Shown here piece after piece: positions 16,061 through 24,276 of a stretch of DNA of 53,324 nt. The stretch spans positions 1 through 53,324 of the forward strand of contig JAZLAU010000007.1 in assembly GCA_045613305.1 (NCBI GenBank), written 5' to 3'. The position numbers and the translations under genes were made by a program. Positions within the stretch are counted from its first letter, which is position 1, and each line of letters starts with the position of its first letter. The notes under the pieces were generated by a model. The model was not told the origin of the DNA. It did no database searches and was given only the letters and a program-made list of their open reading frames with translations. This stretch comes from SFTJ01 sp045613305 (lineage in GTDB: Bacteria; Bacteroidota; Bacteroidia; Bacteroidales; Muribaculaceae).

Positions 16061-18523
16061 ATGAAATATTCAATTAAAGATATTGCTTCGATATTGGGTG
16101 TTGGCGATGAAAATTTATCGTCGGGAGTGGGCGTGGTTAGCCATTTGCTCACCGATTCTCGTTCGCTTACCTATCCCGAAGAGACATTGTTTTTTGCGAT
16201 AAAGACCAAAAACAACGACGGTCACCGCTATGTGGCCCATCTGCATTCGCTTGGTGTTAGCAACTTTGTGGTTGAGAGCACAGAGGGTTTGCCGGCTGGT
16301 GCTAACTATTTGGTTGTTAGTAATGTGGTAGAGGCGTTGCAACGGTTGGCAGCATATCATCGTAGCCGTTTTAACATACCGGTTATAGCGGTGACTGGCA
16401 GCAGAGGCAAAACCATAGTAAAGGAGTGGTTGTATCAGTTGCTGAGCCCCGATTATAACGTAGTGCGTTCGCCTCGCAGTTATAATTCGCAGATAGGCGT
16501 TCCATTGTCGTTGTGGGACATCGATAAGGCTACAAATCTTGCAATCATAGAGGCCGGCATATCTCAGCCTGACGAGATGGAGGCGTTGCAGATGATGATA
16601 AAGCCAACGGTGGGAATTTTTACAACATTAACCGATGAACATGGCGAAAATTTCGACTCACACGCTCACATCGCAGCCCAAAAGGCGGTGCTTTTCAGAG
16701 AGTGTGATGTGGTGGTGCATAGTGCCGACAATGATGGCATAGCACAAGCCCTGCAGGCATGTGATGCCAAAAAAATGATTTGGTCGGAACTTGACGAGTC
16801 GGCGCCGATATATATAGAAAATCGTACCATAGTGAACCGCCGTACGGAGGTGGTTTATAGATATAACGGACAGCAGCACAAACTTGATGTGCCGTTTATT
16901 AACGTTAATAGCGTGGGCAATGTGATGCATTGTGTGGCAGTTATGCTGCATTTGGGCATTCCTGCCGATGAGGTGGCAGCACGAGTTTTAAAACTCACAC
17001 CTGTTAAAACACGCATCAATGTGGTTGAGGGAGTAAACGGGTGTATGCTAATATCAGACAGTTATGCAAGCGACTATAGCACTTTAGCCCCAGCCCTTGA
17101 TTTTATGAAGCGCCGAGCAACAGCGCAGTCAAAACTCACGGTAGTGTTGAGCGATGCTGCCCACGGAGCGTACCCTACCGAAATGGCGTATGCCCAAATT
17201 GGTGAACTGCTTCGTCAAAAGGGCGTTACGCGCATCATTGGCGTGGGCGACGAAATTAGTGCCAATGCCAGTGCTTTTGTGTGCGAAAAGGCATTTTTTG
17301 CCAACACGCAGCAATTGCTAAATAATATGTCGGCTAACGATTTCGACGAAGAAACAATTTTGTTGAAAGGTTCGGCCGCGCACGACTTTAAGCCAATAGT
17401 GGAAATGCTCGAGGCAAAACAGCACGAAACGGTGATGGAGGTTAACCTCGACGCATTGTCGAATAACTATAATTTCTTCCGCTCGCTGCTCAAACCAAGC
17501 ACCAAAACTGTGTGTATGCTTAAGGCGTCGGGTTATGGCGCAGGCAGTTATGAGTTGGCAAAGACTCTTCAAGACAGCGGCGTGGATTATGTGGCGGTGG
17601 CAGTTCACGACGAAGGTGTGGAACTGCGCAAGGCTGGCATCACCACTAAAATAATGGTGCTAAATCCGCGTGTCGAAAATTACAAGGCAATGTTTGCCTA
17701 TAACTTAGAGCCAGAGGTTTACGGCATTGAGGAGTGTCGGCATATAATTAACGAAGCGCAGAAAAATGGCATAACTAACTATCCGGTGCATATAAAAGTT
17801 GACACCGGTATGTGCCGATTGGGTTTTGTGAAGGAGCAGTTGCCAGAATTGATTGATTTGCTCAAGTCGCAAGATTCGATAATTGTGGCAAGTGTGTTTT
17901 CGCATCTTTCGGTGGCCGACGATACCACTCAAGACGAATATACCCGCAGCCAATTTGCATATTTTGAGGAATGCTGCAAAATGCTTCAGGAATGCAGTGC
18001 GCAGCCAATACTCAAGCACATACTTAACACTACAGGCGTGGTGCGCTTTCCCGAACACCAATACGACATGGTTCGATTGGGCATTGGCTTGTATGGCATT
18101 GCCACAACCGACGACGGCAGCGAATCGGCATTAATGCCAGTTTCGTCGCTCCGGTCGGTGATAATATCAATAAAGGAGTGGGAAGCGGGAACCACAGTGG
18201 GCTATGGCCGACGAGGAGTGTTGACTCGACGTTCGCGCATTGCCACCATTCCAGTGGGCTATGCCGACGGCATTGACCGCCATTTTGGCAACGGCAACAT
18301 CAGCATGTGGGTTAATGGCGCATTGTGCCCTACTGTGGGCAACATATGCATGGACCTTTGCATGATTGATGTTACTGATGTTGAATGTAACGAAGGCGAT
18401 AATGTTGAGATTTTTGGTGAGCACATTGCTGTGGAACGTTTGGCCGAGGCGCGTGGCACTATACCATATGAAATTCTTACATCAATTTCCACTCGTGTGA
18501 AACGCATATATTACAGGGAATAA
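16061..18523 (+). CDS. murF-alr: Bifunctional MurF ligase / alanine racemase
   Basis: An 820-residue fusion. Residues 1 to about 455 are MurF, which adds D-Ala-D-Ala to the UDP-MurNAc-tripeptide; the ATP loop GSRGKT is at 113-118, where the usual GKTTTK reads GKTIVK. Residues about 460-820 are a fold-type III alanine racemase. The PLP lysine is K488 in MLKASGYGAGS, and the TIPVGYADGIDR strand carries the second-half tyrosine region. The two halves make D-alanine and use its dipeptide in the same pathway, lacking only the ligase Ddl. The fusion is known in Bacteroidetes. It starts 3 nt after the GSCFA stop and ends 3 nt before tadA. Confidence 0.93.
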   Translation: MKYSIKDIASILGVGDENLSSGVGVVSHLLTDSRSLTYPEETLFFAIKTKNNDGHRYVAHLHSLGVSNFVVESTEGLPAGANYLVVSNVVEALQRLAAYHRSRFNIPVIAVTGSRGKTIVKEWLYQLLSPDYNVVRSPRSYNSQIGVPLSLWDIDKATNLAIIEAGISQPDEMEALQMMIKPTVGIFTTLTDEHGENFDSHAHIAAQKAVLFRECDVVVHSADNDGIAQALQACDAKKMIWSELDESAPIYIENRTIVNRRTEVVYRYNGQQHKLDVPFINVNSVGNVMHCVAVMLHLGIPADEVAARVLKLTPVKTRINVVEGVNGCMLISDSYASDYSTLAPALDFMKRRATAQSKLTVVLSDAAHGAYPTEMAYAQIGELLRQKGVTRIIGVGDEISANASAFVCEKAFFANTQQLLNNMSANDFDEETILLKGSAAHDFKPIVEMLEAKQHETVMEVNLDALSNNYNFFRSLLKPSTKTVCMLKASGYGAGSYELAKTLQDSGVDYVAVAVHDEGVELRKAGITTKIMVLNPRVENYKAMFAYNLEPEVYGIEECRHIINEAQKNGITNYPVHIKVDTGMCRLGFVKEQLPELIDLLKSQDSIIVASVFSHLSVADDTTQDEYTRSQFAYFEECCKMLQECSAQPILKHILNTTGVVRFPEHQYDMVRLGIGLYGIATTDDGSESALMPVSSLRSVIISIKEWEAGTTVGYGRRGVLTRRSRIATIPVGYADGIDRHFGNGNISMWVNGALCPTVGNICMDLCMIDVTDVECNEGDNVEIFGEHIAVERLAEARGTIPYEILTSISTRVKRIYYRE

Positions 18524-18526
18524 ATC

Positions 18527-18973
18527 ATGAATAAGCCACTCAGCGACGACGAACGATTTATGCAAATGGCTCTCAACGAGGCCAAACTTGCCTATGCTGC
18601 CGACGAGGTGCCGATAGGGGCGGTGATTGTTAGCAAAGGCCAAGTTATAGCGCGCGCACACAATTTGACCGAAACCCTCACCGATGTTACGGCGCATGCC
18701 GAAATGCAAGCCATAACTTCGGCTACCAACTATTTGGGAGGCAAGTATTTGGTCGACTGTACGCTTTACGTCACCGTTGAGCCTTGCCTGATGTGTGCCG
18801 GAGCTCTTGGTTGGAGTCAAATATCGAGAGTGGTTTATGGCGCTGCCGACGATAAGCGAGGATATCACACTTTTTGCCAGTCGCCTTTTCATAAGAAGAC
18901 TATTGTGCAAGGAGGGGTGCTTGCTGACGAATGTGCCGAGTTGATGACATCATTTTTTAAGAAAAAACGATAG
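18527..18973 (+). CDS. tadA: tRNA adenosine(34) deaminase TadA
   Basis: A 148-residue zinc deaminase that makes inosine at the wobble position of tRNA-Arg(ACG). The zinc-binding and proton-shuttle residues are in HAE (57-59) and PCLMC (86-90). DEVPIGAVIV and the C-terminal GGVLADECAELM follow the TadA pattern rather than the guanine or cytosine deaminase pattern. It is tightly linked to murF-alr (3 nt) and precedes the esterase by 16 nt. Confidence 0.92.
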   Translation: MNKPLSDDERFMQMALNEAKLAYAADEVPIGAVIVSKGQVIARAHNLTETLTDVTAHAEMQAITSATNYLGGKYLVDCTLYVTVEPCLMCAGALGWSQISRVVYGAADDKRGYHTFCQSPFHKKTIVQGGVLADECAELMTSFFKKKR

Positions 18974-18989
18974 AAAATAAATAAAGATT

Positions 18990-19847
18990 ATGAAAAATTT
19001 TATCAGATTACGCAGTTTAGTGGTGTTGTTGGCCATGATGTTGGTTTTGCCGGCAGTGGCTCAAAATGACCAAATTAAAGAAGTTGAAGTTAAGGCGTCG
19101 AAGATGTCAACTCCAGTAAAATGTTCTATAGTGTTGCCAGCAGAGTATACCGATGCAGAATGCCAAGAATCGCAATATCCGGTTCTATATTTGCTACACG
19201 GACACGGAGGTGACCATAAGTCATGGGTCAATACAAAGGAAGATTTGACAGATTTGGCCAATCAATATGGCGTTATCATTGTGTGCCCTGACGGCCAAAA
19301 CAGTTGGTATTGGGATTCTCCGCTAAATGCAGAGTTGCAGTACGAAACCTTTATGACAAAGGACTTGATAGAATATGTAGACAACACCTATCGCACCATA
19401 CCAGAAGCCGGTATGCGAGCAATCACCGGTTTGAGCATGGGCGGTCACGGTTCGCTGTTCTTGGGCTTGCGTCACCCTGAATTGTTTGCTAATTGCGGTA
19501 GCATGAGCGGCGGTGTTGACATTCGCCCATTCCCTGGCAGTTGGAATATGAAAGACTCGCTTGGTGAATATGAGTCAAACCGTGAGTTGTGGGACAAGAG
19601 CACTGTGATAGAACTTGTTAAGGGTTTGACTACAACTCAAAACATAGTGTTTGAGTGTGGTGTTGATGATTTCTTTATTCAGGTAAACCGCAACTTGCAC
19701 AAGGCTATGGTTGATGCAAAAATTAAGCACGACTATACAGAACGCCCAGGCGGACACACTTGGGAATATTGGTGTAATGCTCTCGACTATCACATGCTGT
19801 TTTTCAGCAAGGCTTTTGATGCCTACCTTCAACAAGGTGCTCAATAA
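18990..19847 (+). CDS. Secreted esterase D-like alpha/beta hydrolase
   Basis: A 285-residue protein with a signal peptide (cleavage probably after LPAVAQ, about residue 25). The esterase family (PF00756) pattern follows: YPVLYLLHGHGGDHKSW oxyanion region, nucleophile elbow GLSMGGHGS near residue 148, an acidic residue region ECGVDDFF near 228, and GGHTWEYW with the catalytic histidine near 253. Relatives include feruloyl and acetyl esterases and S-formylglutathione hydrolase. The exported form points to a periplasmic or surface carbohydrate-ester substrate, which is an inference. It is last in the GSCFA-to-esterase unit. Confidence 0.87.
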   Translation: MKNFIRLRSLVVLLAMMLVLPAVAQNDQIKEVEVKASKMSTPVKCSIVLPAEYTDAECQESQYPVLYLLHGHGGDHKSWVNTKEDLTDLANQYGVIIVCPDGQNSWYWDSPLNAELQYETFMTKDLIEYVDNTYRTIPEAGMRAITGLSMGGHGSLFLGLRHPELFANCGSMSGGVDIRPFPGSWNMKDSLGEYESNRELWDKSTVIELVKGLTTTQNIVFECGVDDFFIQVNRNLHKAMVDAKIKHDYTERPGGHTWEYWCNALDYHMLFFSKAFDAYLQQGAQ

Positions 19848-19880
19848 TAATTCCGATTAAGTGAAAAGTGAACCTCATAG

Positions 19881-19919
19881 AAACCGCTAATGCATTGCTG
19901 CGTTTGGCGGTTTTTTTTG
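19881..19919 (+). terminator. Probable terminator after the esterase gene
   Basis: AAACCGC (19881-19887) pairs with GCGGTTT (19907-19913), followed by a long T run to 19918. The 19-nt loop contains a small inner GCA/TGC pairing. Confidence 0.55.
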
Positions 19920-19957
19920 TTTGATGAGGTTAATAAAATGCAAAATGTGGCAAAACC

Positions 19958-19990
19958 TTTGGCGTATGTGCTGATGTGTTTCTATTTTTG
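19958..19990 (+). promoter_or_regulatory. Promoter for the rRNA methyltransferase gene
   Basis: TTTG at 19958-19961 and TATTTTTG at 19983-19990 are 21 nt apart, a good Bacteroidetes promoter. The start codon is 25 nt downstream. Confidence 0.65.
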
Positions 19991-20015
19991 TATGTAAAAT
20001 CAAAACAAACATAAA

Positions 20016-21404
20016 ATGGCACTTGCAGAAGAATTTATAAAGATATTACGAGACTTGTTTCCGGCCGAAGCCGATAACTTGGCGCATGCCATAGAGCACA
20101 CCAATCCGAGTGTGTCGGTGAGAGTGAACCGAAGCAAAGGTGCCGACTTGCCGGCTGAATCAAGACAAGTGCCATGGTGTGCCGACGGAGCATATCTTGA
20201 AGAACGTAAGCAGTTTACCTTCGACACCGACTTTCAAAGCGGGCGATACTATGTGCAAGATGCTTCGTCGATGTTTATAGGTTACGCACTCAGCAAGTTG
20301 GTTACAGAGCCGGTGGTGTATCTTGATTTGTGTGCAGCGCCAGGCGGGAAAACCACTTCGGCCATTTCGGCGTTGCCGCAAGGATCGTTGGTGGTAGCCA
20401 ACGAGATAGTGCCGTTGAGAGCGAAAATCTTGAAAGAAAATGTTTTGAAATGGGGTTCACCCAATAGTGTTGTTACACATAACAGGCCAGCCGATTTCTC
20501 AGAATTAGAGCATTTTTTTGATGTTATAGCCACCGATGTGCCATGTAGCGGCGAGGGCATGATGCGAAAAGACGAGGAGGCAGTGGAGCAGTGGAGCGAG
20601 GCGCTTGTTGCCGAGTGTGCAGCCCGTCAGAAAAGCATTATCGACGACATTTGGCCATGTTTGCGTCCTGGAGGTTTGCTAATTTACAGCACATGCACCT
20701 ATAACCGAAAGGAAAACGAAGACATGGTGCAATATATTTGCGATGAATATGGCGCCGTTACAGTAGACCTTGAAGCAGATGCTTCGTGGCAAATTCATGC
20801 CGCTGTTGGCAGTGACCACCATTGCTATCGCTTTATGCCACATCGCACAGAGGGCGAAGGCTTGTTTTTGAGTGTGCTTCGCAAACCTGGCGACCAATCA
20901 CGCCAAGCCGTGCCGACGAAACGCCGAAAAGCGGGCAAGGGTGCAAAGCCTGTGCCTGTGCCAGCCGAAGTTAAGTCATGGCTTAAAGAGGCCGATGCAT
21001 ATAACTATGAGGTGGCCGATGATGCGGTGATGGCAATCCCTAAAAGTTATGCTACAGAGATGCAACTGCTTAAAGATACACTAAAGGTGCTTAGTGCTGG
21101 CGTGGAGTTGGGCGTGGTGAAGGGCAAAAATTGTGTGCCTTCGCATTCGTTGGCTTTAAGCACGGCCTTAAATGGTGATGCATTTGTGCAGTGTGAGGTT
21201 GACTATGCTGCCGCAGTGGCCTATTTGCGTGGCGAAGCAGTGGTTCTTGCCGATGCTCCGCGCGGTTATGTGATGCTAACTCACAACGGGGCTGCTTTGG
21301 GATTTGTGAATAATTTGGGCAATAGAGCAAACAACTTGTATCCTAAAGAGTGGCGCATTCGCAGCACCCATGTGCCTGCCGAAAAGCCGAAAGTGATAGG
21401 TTGA
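20016..21404 (+). CDS. rsmF: rRNA cytosine-C5 methyltransferase (NOL1/NOP2/Sun, RsmF-like)
   Basis: A 462-residue RNA m5C methyltransferase. The SAM-binding motif DLCAAPGGKTT is near residue 108, the DVPCSGEGMMRK motif near 175, and the STCTYNRKEN motif, which holds the nucleophilic cysteine, near 225. The C-terminal third (about 310-462) looks like the RsmF-type RNA-binding region, with the terminal VMLTHNGAALGFVNNLGNRANNLYP stretch seen in many RsmF homologues. The exact rRNA position modified cannot be read from sequence. Confidence 0.88.
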   Translation: MALAEEFIKILRDLFPAEADNLAHAIEHTNPSVSVRVNRSKGADLPAESRQVPWCADGAYLEERKQFTFDTDFQSGRYYVQDASSMFIGYALSKLVTEPVVYLDLCAAPGGKTTSAISALPQGSLVVANEIVPLRAKILKENVLKWGSPNSVVTHNRPADFSELEHFFDVIATDVPCSGEGMMRKDEEAVEQWSEALVAECAARQKSIIDDIWPCLRPGGLLIYSTCTYNRKENEDMVQYICDEYGAVTVDLEADASWQIHAAVGSDHHCYRFMPHRTEGEGLFLSVLRKPGDQSRQAVPTKRRKAGKGAKPVPVPAEVKSWLKEADAYNYEVADDAVMAIPKSYATEMQLLKDTLKVLSAGVELGVVKGKNCVPSHSLALSTALNGDAFVQCEVDYAAAVAYLRGEAVVLADAPRGYVMLTHNGAALGFVNNLGNRANNLYPKEWRIRSTHVPAEKPKVIG

Positions 21405-21445
21405 AAAATTTTTTAGGGATTGTGTAATAAAATGAATAGATTCGG

Positions 21446-21467
21446 CATCTAATAAGAAAATTAGATG
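21446..21467. repeat. Inverted repeat upstream of an outer-membrane barrel gene
   Basis: CATCTAAT and ATTAGATG are perfect 8-bp arms with a 6-nt spacer, 72 nt upstream of the next start codon. There is no T run, so it is not a terminator. It could be an operator or an RNA hairpin in the leader. Confidence 0.35.
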
Positions 21468-21538
21468 AAGTAATGAGCCGGCTAAAAACGTGGTTGAGCA
21501 ACTGTGTTTTTGCAGGCAAGTAAATATTAGGAATAATT

Positions 21539-24016
21539 ATGAGAATAAAATTGGTGGGCATTTTGTGCCTATTGTTTGTAGTGCTGAATGTGGTAGAGGG
21601 AAAAGCACAAACAGCAAATGTTTATGAGGTGAAGGGCGAACTTGTGGACTCGGTGAGTGGCGAAAGCGAACCTTTTGCCACGGTTAGAGTGTATGCGTCG
21701 GTTAATGTTAAAACCCCAATTGTGGTTGATGTTACCGATGAAAACGGCCGTTTTAAGTTAAAGATAGCCCAAAAGGGCAATTACCTTATAACAATGACGA
21801 GTGTCGGCAAAAAACCGGCGGCTCGAAATGTTACGCTTGACGCCGAGCATAAGATTGACTTGGGAAAAGTGGCCATTGGCTCGGCCGATAATGTGCTTAA
21901 CGACCTTGTGGTGGAAGCAGCACGCCCATTGGTGAAGGCTGAGGTCGACAAACTCACCTACGACGTAGAGTCGGATCCTGATTCAAAGACTAACACCATA
22001 ACAGGCATGTTGCGAAAAGTGCCGTTGGTTACCGTTGACGGAGAGGATAACATACAAGTGAACGGGTCGAGCAGTTTTAAGGTTTTGGTTGACGGAAAAC
22101 CAAATACACTGATGTCGAACAACCCGAAGGAAGTGTTGCGAAGCATGCCGGCGAGTGTGGTTAAGCGCATAGAAGTGATAAGCGATCCGGGTGCAAAATA
22201 TGATGCCGAAGGTGTGGGCGGTGTGCTAAACATAATCACTGCCGACGCACGCATGCAGGGTTACAATATGTCGCTAAATGCTAATGTCGACAACAAGACT
22301 ATTGGCGGCGGAGTGTTCACTACCGTGCAAGTGGGCAAGTTTACTGTTTCGGCTAATTATAATTACAATTATACCGACCAGGGTGATGTGATTACCGACA
22401 TGATGCGTGAAGATTTCAACAATCCGGACTTGAAATATTTGTCGACCAACACTCGAAGCAATGCTAAGGCGAAATTTCAGTTTGGTAACATTTCGGCAAG
22501 TTATGAAATCGATTCGCTTAACCATATAACCTTGTCGGGGAATATATTCGACGGCTCGGTACGCACACTGAACAATTCGTTTAGCGATATGCGCAACCAT
22601 GAGCAAGGTGCAGTGTATTCTTATAATTCAATAAGCGATGCCACCATGAAGTTTGGCGGCTCAAACTTAGGCCTCGACTATCAGCGGTCGTTTCGCAAGC
22701 CGGGCGAGTATCTCACCGTGAGTTATAGGTTGGATTATTCGCCAAGCGGAGGAGAAACGAGCACCGATTACGAAAACGAATTCAATGTGCCATATAGATT
22801 GCTTAAGCAGTCGTTTGACAACGATGCACACACCGAGGAGCACACAGTGCAGTTAGATTATGTGAATCCTATCAGTAGGGTGCACTACATTGACTTAGGC
22901 GGGAAATACATATATCGTAAGAACAAGAGCGATGCCATGATGTGGCAAGAGGATGAAATGGGGAGTATGGTGGAAAATCACGACCGAAACAGCCGTTACA
23001 GCCAATTGCGAAACATAGTGGCTGCGTATGCCGACTATAAACTCACTTATGGCAAGTTTGGTGCTATGGCAGGCGCACGCTATGAGTATACTTTTATGAA
23101 TGTGGATTATGCATTGCTGCCCGAGCGCAACTATACCGCCAGCATGAGCGATGTGGTTCCGTCGCTAAGGTTGTCGTATATGATAAAACCAACCACAATA
23201 GTGAAATTTAATTATGCGTTGCGCATAAACCGCCCGGGCATAAGTTTCCTAAATCCGTTTGTCGACGACAGCAATCCCACAAGCATCAGTTACGGTAATC
23301 CTGATTTGGACACAGAAAAGTCGCACAGATTGGGGCTTAACTTCAGCCGAATGTCGCAGAAGTTAATGTTAAACGCCGATTTGAGTTATAATTTTAGCAA
23401 CAACGGCATAGAGCAGTATTCGTTGATTGAAAACGGTGTGATGGTAAGCACCTATGGCAATGTTGCTCGCCGCCGTGATGCCTCGTTAACATTGTGGGCA
23501 AACTGGAATCCGTGGGTGAAAACACGCTTTACGGTTAATTTCCGCGGCTCGTATGTTGATTATAAGAGCCAACAATTGGGCTTGCATAACTATGGTTACA
23601 ATATGAATGTCTTTGCCAACGTGCAGCAGACTTTGCCATACGACATAGTGGCGAGCGCCAATGTGATGTATAATTCAGGCCAAAAGACATTGCAAGGCAA
23701 TGTTAAGGGGTTGACCTTTATTGGGTTTAACTTGTCGAAGTCGTTCTTGAAAGACAAATCTCTCAATGTGTCGTTAAAGGCCAACAGCCCATTCAAAAAG
23801 AATGTGGAGATTGATTTTGTGAACCATACCAACGGATACAGGCAAGAAACTCATATAGTAACCCCAATCCGAACAATAGGCGTGAGCGTTTCGTGGCGAT
23901 TTGGAAACTTGAAGGCAAGTGTAAAGAAAACAGCGCGTTCGATTGAAAACGACGATGTTACACCGGCAAATCAAGGCACAACTACGCCAGGCTCGGCTGC
24001 AGTGACTGGCATGTAG
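21539..24016 (+). CDS. Outer-membrane beta-barrel protein, TonB-receptor-like
   Basis: An 825-residue protein with a signal peptide (about residues 1-24, ending EGKAQ). A carboxypeptidase-regulatory-like beta-sandwich follows (about 30-115, with DENGRFKLKI). A plug-like domain has the DNIQVNGSSSFKVLVDGKP and SDPGAKYDAEGVGGVLNIIT motifs (about 165-235), then a long beta-barrel to about residue 800. A low-complexity Thr/Ala/Pro tail ends the protein. This is the OMP_b-brl_3 type, related to TonB-dependent receptors. There is no SusD-like partner beside it, so a SusC role is unlikely. The substrate is unknown. Confidence 0.85.
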   Translation: MRIKLVGILCLLFVVLNVVEGKAQTANVYEVKGELVDSVSGESEPFATVRVYASVNVKTPIVVDVTDENGRFKLKIAQKGNYLITMTSVGKKPAARNVTLDAEHKIDLGKVAIGSADNVLNDLVVEAARPLVKAEVDKLTYDVESDPDSKTNTITGMLRKVPLVTVDGEDNIQVNGSSSFKVLVDGKPNTLMSNNPKEVLRSMPASVVKRIEVISDPGAKYDAEGVGGVLNIITADARMQGYNMSLNANVDNKTIGGGVFTTVQVGKFTVSANYNYNYTDQGDVITDMMREDFNNPDLKYLSTNTRSNAKAKFQFGNISASYEIDSLNHITLSGNIFDGSVRTLNNSFSDMRNHEQGAVYSYNSISDATMKFGGSNLGLDYQRSFRKPGEYLTVSYRLDYSPSGGETSTDYENEFNVPYRLLKQSFDNDAHTEEHTVQLDYVNPISRVHYIDLGGKYIYRKNKSDAMMWQEDEMGSMVENHDRNSRYSQLRNIVAAYADYKLTYGKFGAMAGARYEYTFMNVDYALLPERNYTASMSDVVPSLRLSYMIKPTTIVKFNYALRINRPGISFLNPFVDDSNPTSISYGNPDLDTEKSHRLGLNFSRMSQKLMLNADLSYNFSNNGIEQYSLIENGVMVSTYGNVARRRDASLTLWANWNPWVKTRFTVNFRGSYVDYKSQQLGLHNYGYNMNVFANVQQTLPYDIVASANVMYNSGQKTLQGNVKGLTFIGFNLSKSFLKDKSLNVSLKANSPFKKNVEIDFVNHTNGYRQETHIVTPIRTIGVSVSWRFGNLKASVKKTARSIENDDVTPANQGTTTPGSAAVTGM

Positions 24017-24149
24017 CCGTGATTTGGGCAAGTAGGAGGGGCATGTGAAAAGCATGAAGTGTGCCGAATAGAATAGACTTAATTTTTGTTTGGCAAAAGA
24101 AGTGGAGAGCATGCCGCAAAATATTAGTGAATTGTGAGGGGTAAACATA

Positions 24150-24180
24150 TTGTATTAATAGAAACTTTTCATTACATTTG
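24150..24180 (+). promoter_or_regulatory. Promoter for glgB
   Basis: TTG at 24150-24152 and TACATTTG at 24173-24180 are 20 nt apart. The start codon is 96 nt downstream, leaving a long leader in which I see no named riboswitch. Confidence 0.6.
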
Positions 24181-24276
24181 CATTTGTTAGATTGACATTC
24201 TATGCCCCGATGTTTTATGAAAAAAATCGTGCGGCGAGGTCATTCAAGCAAATAAAATAACTCCAAAACAAATTCA

